Assembly: GCA_026873275.1 (NCBI GenBank)
Contig: JANTUC010000007.1
Span: 186,001 to 250,000, forward strand
Length of the DNA: 64,000 bases
Reading direction: 5' to 3'
Origin: Pseudopithomyces maydicus
Lineage: Eukaryota; Ascomycota; Dothideomycetes; Pleosporales; Didymosphaeriaceae
Below are positions 1 to 11,114 of this stretch, one piece after another (the stretch's first letter is position 1; every line of letters starts with the position of its first letter). The notes below the pieces were generated by a model. It saw only the letters and a program-made list of their open reading frames with translations, was not told the origin of the DNA and made no database searches. Position numbers and translations under genes: made by a program.

Positions 1-1333
1 TCGCCGCGCTCTCCGCGCTCACTCTCGCTCAGAATGCACCCAAGCTCGACGCCAACTGCGAAGATGTAGTCATCTTCATGGCCCGTGGAAACGATGCTCC
101 CTACCAGGACAGCCGTACCTTCCCCTTCGTCGAATCTACTTGCGGAAAGTTGAGGGACCAGGGTACTAGCTGCGACTTCATCGAGGTCAAGTACGATGTG
201 ACCTACGGAGGACCATACTGCGACCAGCTCACCGAGGGTGCCACCAACGGTGTTGCCCAGATCACTGCTTTCAACCAAAAGTGCCCCAACACTCAGATCA
301 TCATCAACGGTTACTCGGAGGGTGCTAACGTTATGGGTGACGTTCTGGGTGGACCTGGTGGATGCTCCGGAGAAAACAGCGGAATTGATAGCAACTCTGC
401 TGCCGGCAAAGCCAGTAAGTTTGGATTATCAACCATACGGCATATGTACGTTGCTAACAATGAATAGTCTCTGCCGCTCTCCTTTGGGGTGACCCACGTC
501 ACACTGCCAACCAGAGCTACAACGTTCTCGATGGCGCCACCAAGGAGTCTGCTCCTCGCACTGGCGAGATCCTTCAGAACCTCAACCGTTACTCTTCGGT
601 CCTTCGTGCCTACTGCGCTGCCGGTGACCCAGTGTGCGCTGGTGGCAAGGATGTTGCTCAGCACTTGAACTACTTCGAGCTGTACACTGACCAGGCTTCC
701 TCCTGGGTCGTCGGCAAGGTCAACGAGCGCAACGCTGCCTCTTCCTCTGCTGCTCCTACCGCCACTGCCACTGCCGCTTCTACTCTCGTTACCAGCGTTT
801 CTCCTTCCGCCTCCGCCACCGTTTCGGACGTTGAGTCTGTCTCTGCCTCCGCATCTGCTTCGGATATTGAGTCTGTTTCCGCTTCCGCATCGGCTTCCAG
901 CATCGAATCCGCTTCTGCCTCTGCCTCTGCCTCTGCTTCCAGCGTTGAGTCTGTTACCGCATCTGCCTCCGCATCTGCCTCAAGCATCGAGTCTGTTTCC
1001 GCCTCGGTCTCTGCCTCTGCTTCCGCTGCTGCCTCTGCTTCCGGTTACGCCACGGCTTCCAGCGTTGAGTCTGCTTCCGCCTCTGCATCTGAAGTCGCCT
1101 CAAGCGCCAAGCCTGCCTACCAAACTGCCTCGGGTGCTGTCTCTGCTTCAGCATCCGGCACCGCTCCCGCTTACCCAGTTGCCACTCCTTCTGGCTCTGG
1201 CTACAGCTCCAACCCCGGCTACAGCTCCAACCCTAACCAGGGCTACAACAGCACCACTCCTCCTTTCCCTGCCCCTGTCCCCTACAAGGAGACATGCGTC
1301 GTCATCCCCAAGATCGTATACAAGTACGTCTAA
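1..1333 (+). CDS. CE5 (cutinase/acetylxylan esterase) family secreted protein, 5' truncated
   Basis: A carbohydrate esterase family 5 serine hydrolase; such enzymes are secreted and cleave cutin or acetyl groups on xylan. The reading frame is already open at position 3 with the end of a probable signal peptide (Ala/Leu-rich, ending near LTLAQ), so the start codon lies left of the window. One intron at 415-467 (GTAAGT...ATAG) joins two exons in frame. The catalytic triad is visible: Ser in GYSEGA, Asp in AAGDPVCAGG and His in QHLNYF. After the catalytic domain comes a roughly 180-residue tail rich in Ser and Ala with repeated ESVSASASAS blocks (about 800-1110), then a Pro/Tyr/Asn-rich stretch. 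It ends in KETCVVIPKIVYKYV rather than a clear GPI signal. The Ser/Ala tail is probably an O-glycosylated stalk (inference). Substrate is undecided between cutin and acetylxylan. Confidence 0.88.
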
Positions 1334-1988
1334 ATGAAATCAAGAAACAAGAAGATCATGGATCCAATGTTATAGCGATATCAACGAAATAAATATGAAA
1401 TAAATATACTTCATACATTTTAACTGCAAGTAATCTTTTGGCTCCATGTGAAATTGTGAAATTGAGTGTGATAGAATAGCTCCTTTCAGTCCGGAGTTCC
1501 ATTCTGCAAGTGGTCAAGAAGTTTTTAGCTACAGCATGATTCATTTGATCTACGCAGGGGGGGGGGGGCGTATGGCTGGATCCGTGTATGGCACATCGAG
1601 AGCATCCTTGGCACTACATCGCAGCCACAGTCCGGGGGATCTGTGCGGAAAGCCCCAGGGATGTTGATCGTCGGCAATGGAGTCCCTGTTATGTATCAAT
1701 AGTATATAAGTCGACATTAGTGTGTCATGACCCTTTTCCAACACTGCCCACAATGTTCACATGGGCGCAGTCAACGACAAAGATAACGACACCTTAGAAT
1801 TGGGCATAATCTTTATGTGGTCTTCATTTTTAAATTCATATCGGGCAAGGTTTACAAGGTAAGGAAATACCGATAAACCCGAAATGCATACTGCATATAA
1901 GATCTCCAGAGGCAATCATCGTCAACAAAGCACGTCCCTCATTTGAAAACTACCTGCTGACGTGACTGCCGTACATAGCGCTCTGACG
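1334..1988. other. Intergenic spacer with a G12 homopolymer
   Basis: No coding signal was seen between the CE5 stop codon and the P450 stop codon; the two genes are convergent. The spacer is AT-rich just after the CE5 stop and contains an uninterrupted run of twelve G at 1557-1568, the longest G run in the window. Confidence 0.6.
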
Positions 1989-3680
1989 CTACTTCTCGAG
2001 CATCTTCTCTTTGTTCAAAGTAATCTCACACCTATGCCCCTTCGGCGTGATCAAGAAGAAATTCTCAAACTCCATGGTGTCGGGCGTTGTCCTCGCACCC
2101 AGCTTCATGCCCTTGCACTCGCGGAAGAAGAAAGCAGTGGCATAACGAAGCTCCATCTTCGCAAGGTGGATACCGACGCAGGACCGGGCGCCCACGCCGA
2201 AGGGGTGGAAGGCTGTCTTCGCATCGGTAGACAAGGCTTCTGCTGTGCCGCCTTCTTTGGTAGAAATCCAGCGGTAGGGGTTGAACCTTGGCATTGGTAA
2301 GTCGACGTTCATATGATATGAGAGGAGGTGCGAGCAAGGGATTGGGATGGACAAGACTCACTTGAGCGGATTGGTCCAGATTTTCGGGTCGCGGTGCATC
2401 GTGTATGCCTGTGTGCTGACGGTTGTGCCTTGCGGGATGTAGTAACCACCAAGCTGGCTGCCACCCTGGGGTACCACGCGAGGCAAGCTGCTCGGTGCAG
2501 CACCGTACAGCCGATGTGTCTCCTCGATCACAGCGTTCATAAGAGGTAAGTCCAGAAGATCGTTCTCAGTGAAGCCACTTGGAAGTTGAGCAACCTCCTC
2601 CTCGAGCGCCTTTTGCAATTCCGGTCGTTGGAGGACAGCCCAGGTGAGGTAAGTAAGCGTAACACCGGTTGTATCAGTTCCGGCGATAATCACGTTGGAG
2701 GCCTCAATCATGACATCCATGTCATCGATGGTGCCCTCGCCTTCTTTCTCGCAGTCTTCAATGACCTTGGCGAAAACGTTCTTCTCGCCTGTTCGGGACC
2801 GCGCGAGCTCTACGGCACGTCTGGCACCTCGGAAGATGTATTCGTTGCAGTTGAAAATTTCCTGAACCTTGGGGATAGGAACGAAGCGGAAGATGCGTAG
2901 AATGGGGAGCTCAACCATGATTCCGGCGGAGATAGTGAGGGTCTTGAGAACTCGCATGAACTGATTGGCCTATTTGAGGGATCAGCGTGAGTTTCTTCTA
3001 TAACAATGCGATAACCATACCTTTCCGGTTTGCAACATGTTGAAAGATTCACCGAAAGCGAGATGTGCGGTGACATCCGAAGCCAGAATCATCCACCATT
3101 GGTATACATCGGCAACATCCTTCGTAGCGTCGTTCTTGATCTTCGACACGCAGAGCTCGACCTTTTCACGAACAGTGGATTCCCAGTGCTCAAGGAGGTA
3201 AGACCTGCTGAAAGAACGCGACAAAAGCTTCCTCCTGGGGCCGTGCTCCCTGGGATCGATCATAGTAAAGATGCCTGCTTTCGGGAAATTGGCTAGTTGC
3301 TGGTACCATTCGCTCTTGAGATATTTGGTGCCAATCTTGTGGATTTCCCTAAAAGCATCGATGTCTGCGACTGCGACTTCAGTTGGCGATATCCGCACGA
3401 TCGGTCCATACTTGTGGTGCAGAGAGTGAATGTAGAAGCTCCTTTTCCCGGACATGACTGCGCGCTTGAGGCGCAGGTGTGTGAAGCGCGAATACCATGG
3501 TCCTGGGAGGCCTCTCGTGGGAGAGGTCGCAGCAGTGTAGAGCAACTTCTTGGGTTAGATACGACTACCATAAAGACTTGGGATGCTCACTCTCAAGACG
3601 ATCACGACGAAAAGTGCAATTGGCACAACCGATGGTTTTAGCCATGAAGGCAGAAGGGGGGCGCCTTGCTGGAGCGCCAT
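1989..3680 (-). CDS. Cytochrome P450 monooxygenase (microsomal type)
   Basis: A heme-thiolate monooxygenase, expected to be ER-anchored and fed by NADPH-P450 reductase. Four exons: 3680-3591, 3548-3021, 2969-2362 and 2286-1989. The introns (42, 51 and 75 bp) all have GT-AG ends and the phases close, giving 507 residues. The start at 3680 is chosen because it supplies the missing membrane anchor (hydrophobic around residues 19-29) in phase with the proline-rich hinge GLPGPW. The I-helix motif AGTDTT is near residue 302, the K-helix ExxR (ETHR) near 356, FNPYRW near 410, and the heme loop FHPFGVGARSCVG has its Cys ligand near 445. All signature residues are present and the length is normal. The substrate cannot be read from the sequence. 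The gene stands alone, with no neighbouring synthase to suggest a pathway. Confidence 0.92.
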
Positions 3681-5113
3681 ATTCACCAAATCCCTGAGGT
3701 GAATGAGTGTATGAATGGAGCTTAATCAAACACCATAAGAGAAGGATCAGAGAAATCGATTGTTATTGTTGTGAACAAAGCAGCCTATTAAGGTCGCCTT
3801 GAAAGCATATAGTAAGGTACCGAGCGGGCAGATCGGGGATCCGAAGAGCCTCGCCCTACATGCTCCGACTGAGCAACCGCTATGATTAAGTAGCTATTCG
3901 GCAATCTGCTGCAGGTCACATCGCACGAGTGGAATCGTATGTGATTGGTGAGTTTCGTACGCTTACGCCGCCCAAGTACCTGAAAACATAACCAATTAAC
4001 AGACTCGTAGACTGTCTCGTCTGATAGCCTTGCATTGCCCAGAGACTTTGGGAAACCAATTTATATTTCGATGAAATTAGGACGAAGCGAGAACGATACC
4101 ATGCCAGTAGTATCTGCAAAGAATCCCTCAAACGTTGCAATCCTAGAACATTGGCGTTTGAGCTTAACACTGCTTAGTAAAAGCAAAAGTACCAATCGGT
4201 GCGCTACCGTGAGCTAAACTGTCGCAAGCCACAATTTGAAGTGCATGCTTACGAAAACTGCTGAGCGGAACATCGGCGGGTTGCGGGGATCCATGCCGGA
4301 CAATTGGAACCTGGGGCTAGACGAACTTGCCGCACCCGAACATGTGTCCAGTGCTGCAAAATCGCGCTAGATACGAACTACAAGATGACATCGATACCGT
4401 CTGGTCTGAATATCGTGTATGGAATATATGCGCTCACAGGCCGTCATCCTTGATGTCGTCATTGATTCGAGGGAGCCATATTAAATCTTCACTGATGGAG
4501 GTATATTTTCTAGGAGTGCATCATATCGCAGATCTTCAACGGGCGGATACATAATCCCTACAAATTGAGATGTTGTACATTATCTAGATCTGCCATGCTC
4601 TCTTGCGTTAGTGCTGTGCCGAGACAAACCGGGATGTAGGCAAACCATTCGGGCGGGCGTCTCGAATCATCTACGATAGCTCTTTGTCCTTCAAGCTGTG
4701 TAACTCCGGATCTCATGGATGAATATTCAGCTCGGGAGTGGGATACACGGGTCTGACATCCGAGAAGCAACAGCCGGGTTGATATCGGCTACGTGGTATG
4801 ACTACGACCGTCTCAACACGTTTTGGGCGTAAGATTTGAACGATAATTTGCTTCACCTGCGCGACATTGATGATCTGGAATGATAAGGCTCAACGGTTTA
4901 AAGACAAGGTATTGGGGTTCCTTTTTCGGCTATTGGCTCCACTCCATCAGCGGAATGGGGCTTCAGGGCTGATGTACACGTTGCATGTCTGATTTGCCGA
5001 GCTGAGGTCCCACATCCCACATGGTTTTGTGACCTACACATCGAGCTTCGTGAAGTCAAACAATTGATATATATATTTTACAAAATGCCGATTTAACATC
5101 AAACATCCAATCA
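3681..5113. other. Intergenic region, no gene seen
   Basis: About 1.4 kb between the P450 start and the tRNA. Only short, unsupported reading frames in all frames. No repeat family or RNA gene was recognised. It includes the P450 promoter. Confidence 0.5.
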
Positions 5114-5201
5114 GCGGCGGTAGCTCAGTGGTAGAGCAGCGGGCTGCAGTCACCAAACTCGTGGTTCCTGAAGGTCACCAGTTCAATTCTGGTTCGCCGC
5201 T
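5114..5201 (+). tRNA. tRNA-Cys(GCA) with a 16-nt intron
   Basis: The full cloverleaf can be folded by hand. The acceptor GCGGCGG pairs with TCGCCGC (the last pair is a G-T wobble). The D arm is GCTC...GAGC. The anticodon stem begins GCGGG and the loop CTGCAG carries anticodon GCA at 5146-5148. The T arm is ACCAG-TTCAATT-CTGGT, with discriminator T at 5201. An intron of 16 nt (5150-5165) sits one base 3' of the anticodon, the canonical eukaryotic position; removing it leaves 72 nt, the usual tRNA-Cys length. The internal A box (TAGCTCAGTGG) and B box (GTTCAATTC) are both present. The outermost anticodon-stem pair looks like a G-A mismatch. Confidence 0.9.
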
Positions 5202-5212
5202 TCAAAACATCC

Positions 5213-5217
5213 TTTTT
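5213..5217 (+). terminator. RNA polymerase III T5 terminator
   Basis: Five T residues begin twelve bases after the tRNA-Cys 3' end, followed by another T5 a few bases later. This is the expected Pol III termination signal. Confidence 0.75.
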
Positions 5218-5648
5218 GTTTTTCCTCTTTCTTACCCCCAGAGGAAGATTCATTTTGAAAATCAGCATATAGCCTCTCACCTATTCTATTCATATTGATT
5301 GATGGTTGAATCAGATTTTTTTTACTACATATGTACTCCCTAAATAAACATCGCATTCAATTGTTCGCAAACCCACAACCCGCCCCCTCGCTTCTCCATA
5401 CCACCGTCACCAAACCCTCCCCTTCCCTCCCCGCAAATCCCTCGGCCATCCCTCGGCCTCCATCCCTCCGCGGTGCTCTTCACCCATTCATCCCATCGTC
5501 TGTCCCAAAAAGGCAGGAGCCCAATGACTCCCAGTGACTCAAGTTCTGATGCACCACCCATCATACACCACACGTCACACCCACCCTGAGATCTTAAATC
5601 CCCCCACGATTTTTTTTCCTTCCCCAACAGCTCGACAAGCAATCAAGC

Positions 5649-6898
5649 ATGAAAGTCTACTCCCATCCCGCATCCTCTCCCACCCTCTCCGCAGCCCTCA
5701 AGGCGCACCTACCGTATAGCGTGGCGCTCGTGTACCGGACGCAGCACGCGAACCGGACGGCGGATGCGCACGTGTTGGCTACCTTTGCGCCGGATGGGGA
5801 GGAGGTACCGGGGTGTTGGGCTGCGGCGTATTTGGATCGGTCTAGTAAGTTGATTGATTGATATTTGTTCAGTGATTTAGCGGCGAATTTTCACAGATCA
5901 GTTCATTTATTCTTTCAACTGTTTCAGCTCTGCTTGATTTCGTCCGTACTGCTTCATTCCTTCCTTGTCTATATTCCCCCTTTCACTTCCACACCATGTA
6001 CATACACACTACCCACAAGCCCACAAACCCACAAACTCACCACCCCGCTCCCCTTCCTAGATAACTCTCCTAACCCCCCCAGTGCGCCCCGAAACCGAAC
6101 TCTGGCTCTTCACCCCCTCGAAACCCCCTCGCACCCCCTTCCTGCGCACTCTGCACCACCGCCCTCCTCTCCCTCACCTCCCACATGTCGACGCTCCCCA
6201 CCCCACCGCTCCACCCCTCCAACGCCCCCGCCCTAACCCTCGCCCACCAACACGCCCTCGAACACCCTCAAACCGGCCCTTCGGCGCGGTACCCCCCAGC
6301 GCCGGCCTCTACATGCGGCACCTGCTACAGGACAAAGTCGTCACGCTGGGCGCCGCCAACGCGCGCGTCGTGGACGTGCTCGCCGACGCCGGGCTCCTGT
6401 GCAGAGAGTACCCCGGGTGGGATCTCGCGCTGAACAAGTTCTTTTTCAGGATCGGGGACTTGCCTGAGGCGCGGGGGTTGCCGGGGGTTGCGGTGGGGCA
6501 CGTTGGGTGAGGGGGATTTGGAGGTTGTGCGGGCGAGGACGAGTATACCGCGGACGACGCGGACGTTGATGTCGTTGGCGAATGTGGGGGTGTTTGAGGA
6601 GGGGACGGGGAGGGCGGTGGCGTGGACGTTTTTGGGGGTGGATGGGTCGCTGACGACGTTGCATACGGAGGAGGAGTGGAGGGGGAGGGGGATTGCGAAG
6701 GCGGTGGCGGTTAGGATTATGAGGGAGCATGCGGGGGAGATTGCGGTGGATGGCGAGGGGAATGCGTGGGCGCATGCAGATGTTTACGTGGGGAATGTGC
6801 AGAGTGAAAGTGTGTGTAGGAGTTTGGGTGGGAAGGCTGATGCGAGCATATTGTGGTGCAGGATTGATATTGGGAGGGCAGAAAAATTGGCAGCATGA
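5649..6898 (+). CDS. GNAT-family N-acetyltransferase (frame interrupted at C/G runs)
   Basis: A Gcn5-related acyl-CoA-dependent transferase of a fungal family with a glycine-N-acyltransferase-like C-terminal half. Exon 1 is 5649-5844. A 238-bp intron (5845-6082, with a CTAAC branch site near the end) leads to exon 2 from 6083. The C-terminal part (6488-6898) has the acetyl-CoA loop EEWRGRGIAKA and continues to the ADVYVGN...SVCRSLGG strand. Between 6100 and 6490 the protein-like reading moves through three frames: ELWLFTP, then CALCTTALLSLTSHM, then SAGLYMRHLLQDKV, then LRWGTLGEGDLEVV. All shifts are repaired by lengthening C/G runs by one base: two of the three C5 runs at 6111-6139, C6 at 6293-6298, and the two G5 runs at 6470-6490. 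I therefore read it as an intact gene with sequence errors; a true pseudogene is the alternative. The substrate is unknown. Confidence 0.72.
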
Positions 6899-7317
6899 TC
6901 AAATCAAGAGCGAAAAAGGTGCATGGGAAAGGCGCATTGCATGATGGGTATCGTTGCGAAAGGGTAGAATCTAAGCAGCGTTGTTAGCTTGGGTCCGCTA
7001 AATGTGTTTCTAACGCGTTGCAGGATGAGAAGTGCTCATGAAAAAATTAGAGTGTTGCGTGTTTTGATCCTCACCGAAGGATCTCAGGGTTAAAAATATA
7101 TAATCATCGCGGAAAGAGTAGAAAAAAAAATAGGCTTACCTGATCACGAGGAAATGACTCGCGGAATATGCCTGCCTGGGTGAGCACCACGCATGGAAAA
7201 CCAATGTTCGAGTTTAATCTTTCATGTTCTCGTCGAATGTCCTAGCTCATAATCCGTATGCCACATTTGTGGTCATGTACGTATCCAGCAAGCAACACCG
7301 CCTTCCGAACCGAGCGC
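6899..7317. other. Intergenic spacer, convergent 3' ends
   Basis: About 420 bp between the stop codons of the GNAT gene and ribosomal P0. Nothing recognisable beyond AT-rich 3' flanks. Confidence 0.5.
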
Positions 7318-8367
7318 TTAGTCGAAGAGACCGAAGCCCATGTCGTCGTCCTCAGACTCCTCCTCCTCCTCCTTCTTCTCCTCAGCAGCGGGGGCGGCGG
7401 CACCGGAGTCACCGCCAGCAGCGGCAGCGGGAGCAGCGGAAGCATAGGCCTCGGGGTTGGCAATGCGGTCCTTGAGCTCCTTGATCTCGTCCCACTCGTA
7501 CTCGGTCTCAATGGCAACAGCGAGGACCTTCTTGTAGGAGTTGACAACGGAGTGCATGACGGAGGGCAGGGTGGGGTAGTTGACAGCAAGCGAGATACTG
7601 GCAATGGCGGTGATGGCGGAAGAGAAAGCCTTGAGCAGCTGGGACTCCTCAATGTCGAGGACGGAGCTGTCGAAGGTCTGGCCGTTGTCGTAGATCTGGG
7701 AGATACCCATACCGTAGGTGAAGGGAGAGATGTTCAACAAGTTAAGGAGGGTAGCCTCGGAGGCACCGACCTTGTTGCCAGCCTCAATGAGCTTGAGGTC
7801 GGTGGTAATTTCAATGGTACCACGGGCAATCTTGGTGGGAACACCGAGGGCCTGGAAGAAAGAGGTCTTACCAGGTTCCATACCGCTGCACACATGTCAG
7901 TATTTCCCGTTGTTTCCCTTTCGCATAGTGTATCCTTACGTGTTTCCGGCGGGGACGTAGACATCACCGGGGGCGACGGCACCAGCACGAGCGGGGGCAG
8001 CGACACGGTTGGAGAGGATCTTCTCACGGATGTCCTTGAGGTCACCGTTGGTGAAGACGAAGCCGACGTTGCCTGGGAAGCGTCAGTTTTATGCGCGCGC
8101 GCATGCGGAGCGGGGATACACACCCTTGACGTGGGGGAGCAGGCGCTCGTAGTCGGGGAAGTCGTTGATCAGGCCCTTGAGAGCGCGGCGGACCATGGTG
8201 TTCTTGCCCATGAGAACGACACCCTCACCACGGAGGGCCTGACGGATCTCGTGCATCTGCTGGGAAGAGACATTGTCGACGCTGACGATGAAGATGCTCT
8301 TGTACTCCTCGAGGAGGTCCTTGAGCTTCTCGAAGTAAGCGGCCTTGAATTCTTTCTTGCCCCCCAT
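7318..8367 (-). CDS. RPP0: 60S acidic ribosomal protein P0 (stalk, uL10)
   Basis: The ribosomal stalk base protein: it binds 25S rRNA, anchors the P1/P2 dimers and recruits elongation factors. Three exons, 8367-8124, 8072-7940 and 7885-7318, with introns of 51 and 54 bp and consistent phases, give 314 residues, the normal P0 length. The N-terminus MGGKKEFKAAYFEKL and the motif MGKNTMVRRAL are uL10 hallmarks. The C-terminus has an Ala/Gly hinge, an acidic Glu/Lys stretch and the invariant stalk tail EESEDDDMGFGLFD that contacts translation factors. A 388-codon open frame on the opposite strand is a shadow of its codon bias. It is divergent from TRM82 with about 220 bp between start codons. Confidence 0.97.
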
Positions 8368-8587
8368 TATGATCGGTTTGACACAATAGGATCTTTAAGG
8401 ACTTATTGCGGCGTCGTGGTTTGATGAGGTCGACGGAGTTGCGCTGCGCAGACAAAATCGCAGTGGGAGCGGGCTAAGCGAGTGCACTAGAGGGGGATCT
8501 AGCCGCATACGCCACTAGCGGCAACTACCATCCAGAAGTTCTTCATGCAGTGCAATGCTGGTGACTGGAGGAGACAGTAACGTAAAC
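8368..8587. promoter_or_regulatory. Shared divergent promoter of P0 and TRM82
   Basis: Only 220 bp separate the two start codons, so both promoters must lie here. No TATA box or well-known factor site stands out; a GCGC-rich palindromic stretch (TTGCGCTGCGCAG) lies around 8440. Co-expression of a ribosomal protein with a tRNA-modification subunit would be functionally sensible (inference). Confidence 0.55.
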
Positions 8588-10244
8588 ATGTCGCAGCCAT
8601 ACCAATGCCTCGCCAGCTGCACTAGGTCTTTAGGGGGAAATGATGAGTGGCTACTCTTCGGCGCGAGCGGTTCTTTGCTCGTGGCACAGTCGTCCACTGG
8701 GGCCTCATCAACCTGGACTCCGGAGACTCCTGCGCCTGAGGTGAAGGTCAGTAATCAAGATTCCCAGTAGCATATTCCAATTTCTATGTTCATCGAATCG
8801 AATTACGTGGTTGGTGTATACTGACCAGTACAGGAGCCAGCACGTGAGAATGAAAATGATGGCCCACCAGGAAAACGGGTCAAACTCACGCCAGTGGCAG
8901 AACCAAAGCCCAACTTCTTGCATCTGAAGACTACCAAAGACGGCAAATATCTTGTCGCCGTCACGGCCGAAGACAAATGTATTCGAGTCTTCCAAACGGA
9001 TGATCAATGTCGCTTGGAGCAACTGAGTCAGAGGTGAGTGAACATGCCACCTCCATTTAGAAACTCGACAACTGAAATCTTCAGATGCATGCCGAAGCGA
9101 CCCTCATCCATCACACTGACACCTAATGACAAAAACATCTTGGTTGCAGACAAATTTGGCGATGTCTACTCTCTCCCGTTGCTCTGGGAGCCCGCTGAGG
9201 AAGTGGCGGTCACTCCAGAGCCCAAGGATGAGCCAAAGAAATTCGCTCCCTCCGCCAACGTTCTGACAGTGCACTCTGGAAGAAACCGAAAGGCACTGGA
9301 GGAGCAACTCAAGCAAGCCCAGAAGGGACCAAAGCACGTTAAAGAGGCGCCAAAGTTCAAGCGCGACCTTATTCTGGGCCATGTGTCCATGCTCACGGAT
9401 GTGGCCTCTATAGCAGTCGGCTCGCGGAGCTACATCCTGACTGCCGACCGGGACGAACACATCAGAGTGTCTCGCGGATTGCCCCAAGCCCACATCATCG
9501 AAGGTTTCTGTCAGGGCCACGACCAGTTTGTCAGTCGTCTGTGTTTCACGCAGGCAGGAAAGCTGGTTTCTGGAGGCGGTGATGAGCACATCTACCTGTG
9601 GAACTGGCTAGAGAACCGTCTGCTGAAGAAACTGCCGCTGCTAGAGCCGATACTGGAGCATTTCAAGGGCGACGCGCAGTTCGCCGAGTTCAAGGCGGCG
9701 GTATCTGGCATCTGGCGTGTTCCCAACAGCAAAGCAGAGGTACGGCCACGATGTCTAAGTACAATAGCAGGAACTGATACCTCACAGGACGACGAGATTC
9801 TGGTAGCCTGTGAAGGCCTCCCAGCGCTTGTCAGCTACAAACTTGGCAGCTCTGCAGGAACAGCACAGGTCATTCCTCTGAGTGGAAATGTCCTCGACCT
9901 CGCTTTCGTCGACACAGCCGAGGTTGGACTTCTGACGGTGGTTTCCATTGACAACATTCACGAGCGAGGTTCGACGTCGACTGCCCGCGCCTCCCCAGTA
10001 AGTCACCACCAGTCACTATTGCACGTCTGCTAACCATGCCTCTCAGTTGGCCTCGCGACTGGTTTACCTAAGCCAGCAGTCTGGAGAATGGCGAGAGGAC
10101 CAGACGGTGGCAAAGGGGCTCGAGGGGTTCAGCCGGACCGTGCCCGGCGGCAGCGGCGATGCTGGCAAGGAGGGTGACAAAGCACTGCGCGACTTGCTGT
10201 ACGGCGTGGAGAACCTGAGGAAGCGTCCAGGCGCGGAGGATTAG
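8588..10244 (+). CDS. TRM82: tRNA (guanine-N7)-methyltransferase non-catalytic WD-repeat subunit
   Basis: The WD40 partner of the Trm8 methyltransferase, which makes m7G46 in the variable loop of nuclear-encoded tRNAs; it stabilises and activates the catalytic subunit. Five exons are inferred: 8588-8746, 8834-9033, 9085-9739, 9788-9997 and 10047-10244, with all GT-AG junctions and phases consistent, giving about 473 residues. The start at 8588 (MSQPYQCL) follows the in-frame upstream codons at 8555, which lack support. WD-repeat strands are visible, for example DGKYLVAVTAEDKCIRVF, LVSGGGDEHIYLWNW and SRSYILTADRDEHIRVSR, the last being the conserved TRM82/WDR4 segment. A Lys-rich insertion (around KQAQKGPKHVKEAPKFKRD) follows. 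The third intron is 48 bp and stop-free, so retention would stay in frame. Confidence 0.9.
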
Positions 10245-10955
10245 GCATTTGCGGCAAGGGCTGTGCCGAGGCATGACGCATGATCCGAAAGCTTTTGCAC
10301 GACGACTGGCACATGTGGATGGGAGATGCTGCAGCGTGACAATTGTCATGTCCGTGGCGGTGGAAGCGTCCCGTCCCCAGACATGCAGGCGCACCAGGCG
10401 ATACATGTCCGCAAGGAGGCCGGCGATGCGGGCACGAGTGGAGTGCACACGAGGTGTATTGTGGGCCAGGGTAGGTCTCGAGCGCGAACTCTTAGAAATT
10501 GAACCTGGGCTTGGCCTGTCCGCAAATCGCGTGCGTGCTTGCCCGATGGCGTCGCCGGCTCCGGCCATGCCATTTTCTTCTGCCATCAACATTCAATCGC
10601 TGTCTTGCCTTGTTCCGTACTCCAAAAGTGCCTGCCTCTAGTATCGCGCCCTCGTCATCCTTCTCTCCGGCAGACGCCATATTAATCAATCGGTATTACA
10701 ACCCAATACTTGCCTTGCACCCCTCCATCGGTGCGCACCTGGCAGACGAGAGCGCCCCGTCATCCAGAGCGCAGCCCCGAGCTTCTGCCAGAACATCGCC
10801 GAAGACAAAGGTCGCTTGCTGAAGTATCGTGTTCCAGGACTTTCCGAGCCGATCGTCGTTGTTAAGCCATTGCGCCGCCGCGGACAAGCCCACGTCTAGC
10901 GACTCAAAAGCCCCCACCACCGCACACCCGCTGAACCCAAGACACAACCGCCAAA
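10245..10955. other. Intergenic region, no gene seen
   Basis: About 710 bp between TRM82 and the thioredoxin reductase gene. Overlapping short open frames on both strands have no recognisable content. It holds the TRM82 3' end and the promoter of the reductase gene. Confidence 0.5.
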
Positions 10956-11114
10956 GTGTTCGCCTCAGCCATCCGCCGCGCGACTTCGACCCGTTTCCTC
11001 TCCCTTTTCTCCGTGCCCATCGCCGCTGCCGCGTCGAACCAGCGCACCACACCCGTCGCGGGGCTATCTTCTGTCTCGAAAGAGACCCTTACAACTAAAG
11101 TAGACGCGCGGAGG
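10956..11114 (+). other. In-frame upstream start with mitochondrial-presequence-like extension of thioredoxin reductase
   Basis: An ATG at 10956 is in frame with the thioredoxin reductase start at 11115, with no stop between, and adds 53 residues. The extension is rich in Arg, Ser and Ala with almost no acidic residues at its beginning (MFASAIRRATSTRFLSLFS), the composition of a mitochondrial targeting sequence. Two isoforms, mitochondrial from 10956 and cytosolic from 11115, could come from alternative transcription or translation starts. This is an inference from sequence only. Confidence 0.6.

Noticed and set aside
7258..8424. 388-codon open frame on the plus strand across the P0 gene
   Set aside because: It is antisense to ribosomal P0 and Gly/Val/Asp-biased, the usual shadow of codon bias. 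The minus strand carries an unambiguous P0 with correct introns.
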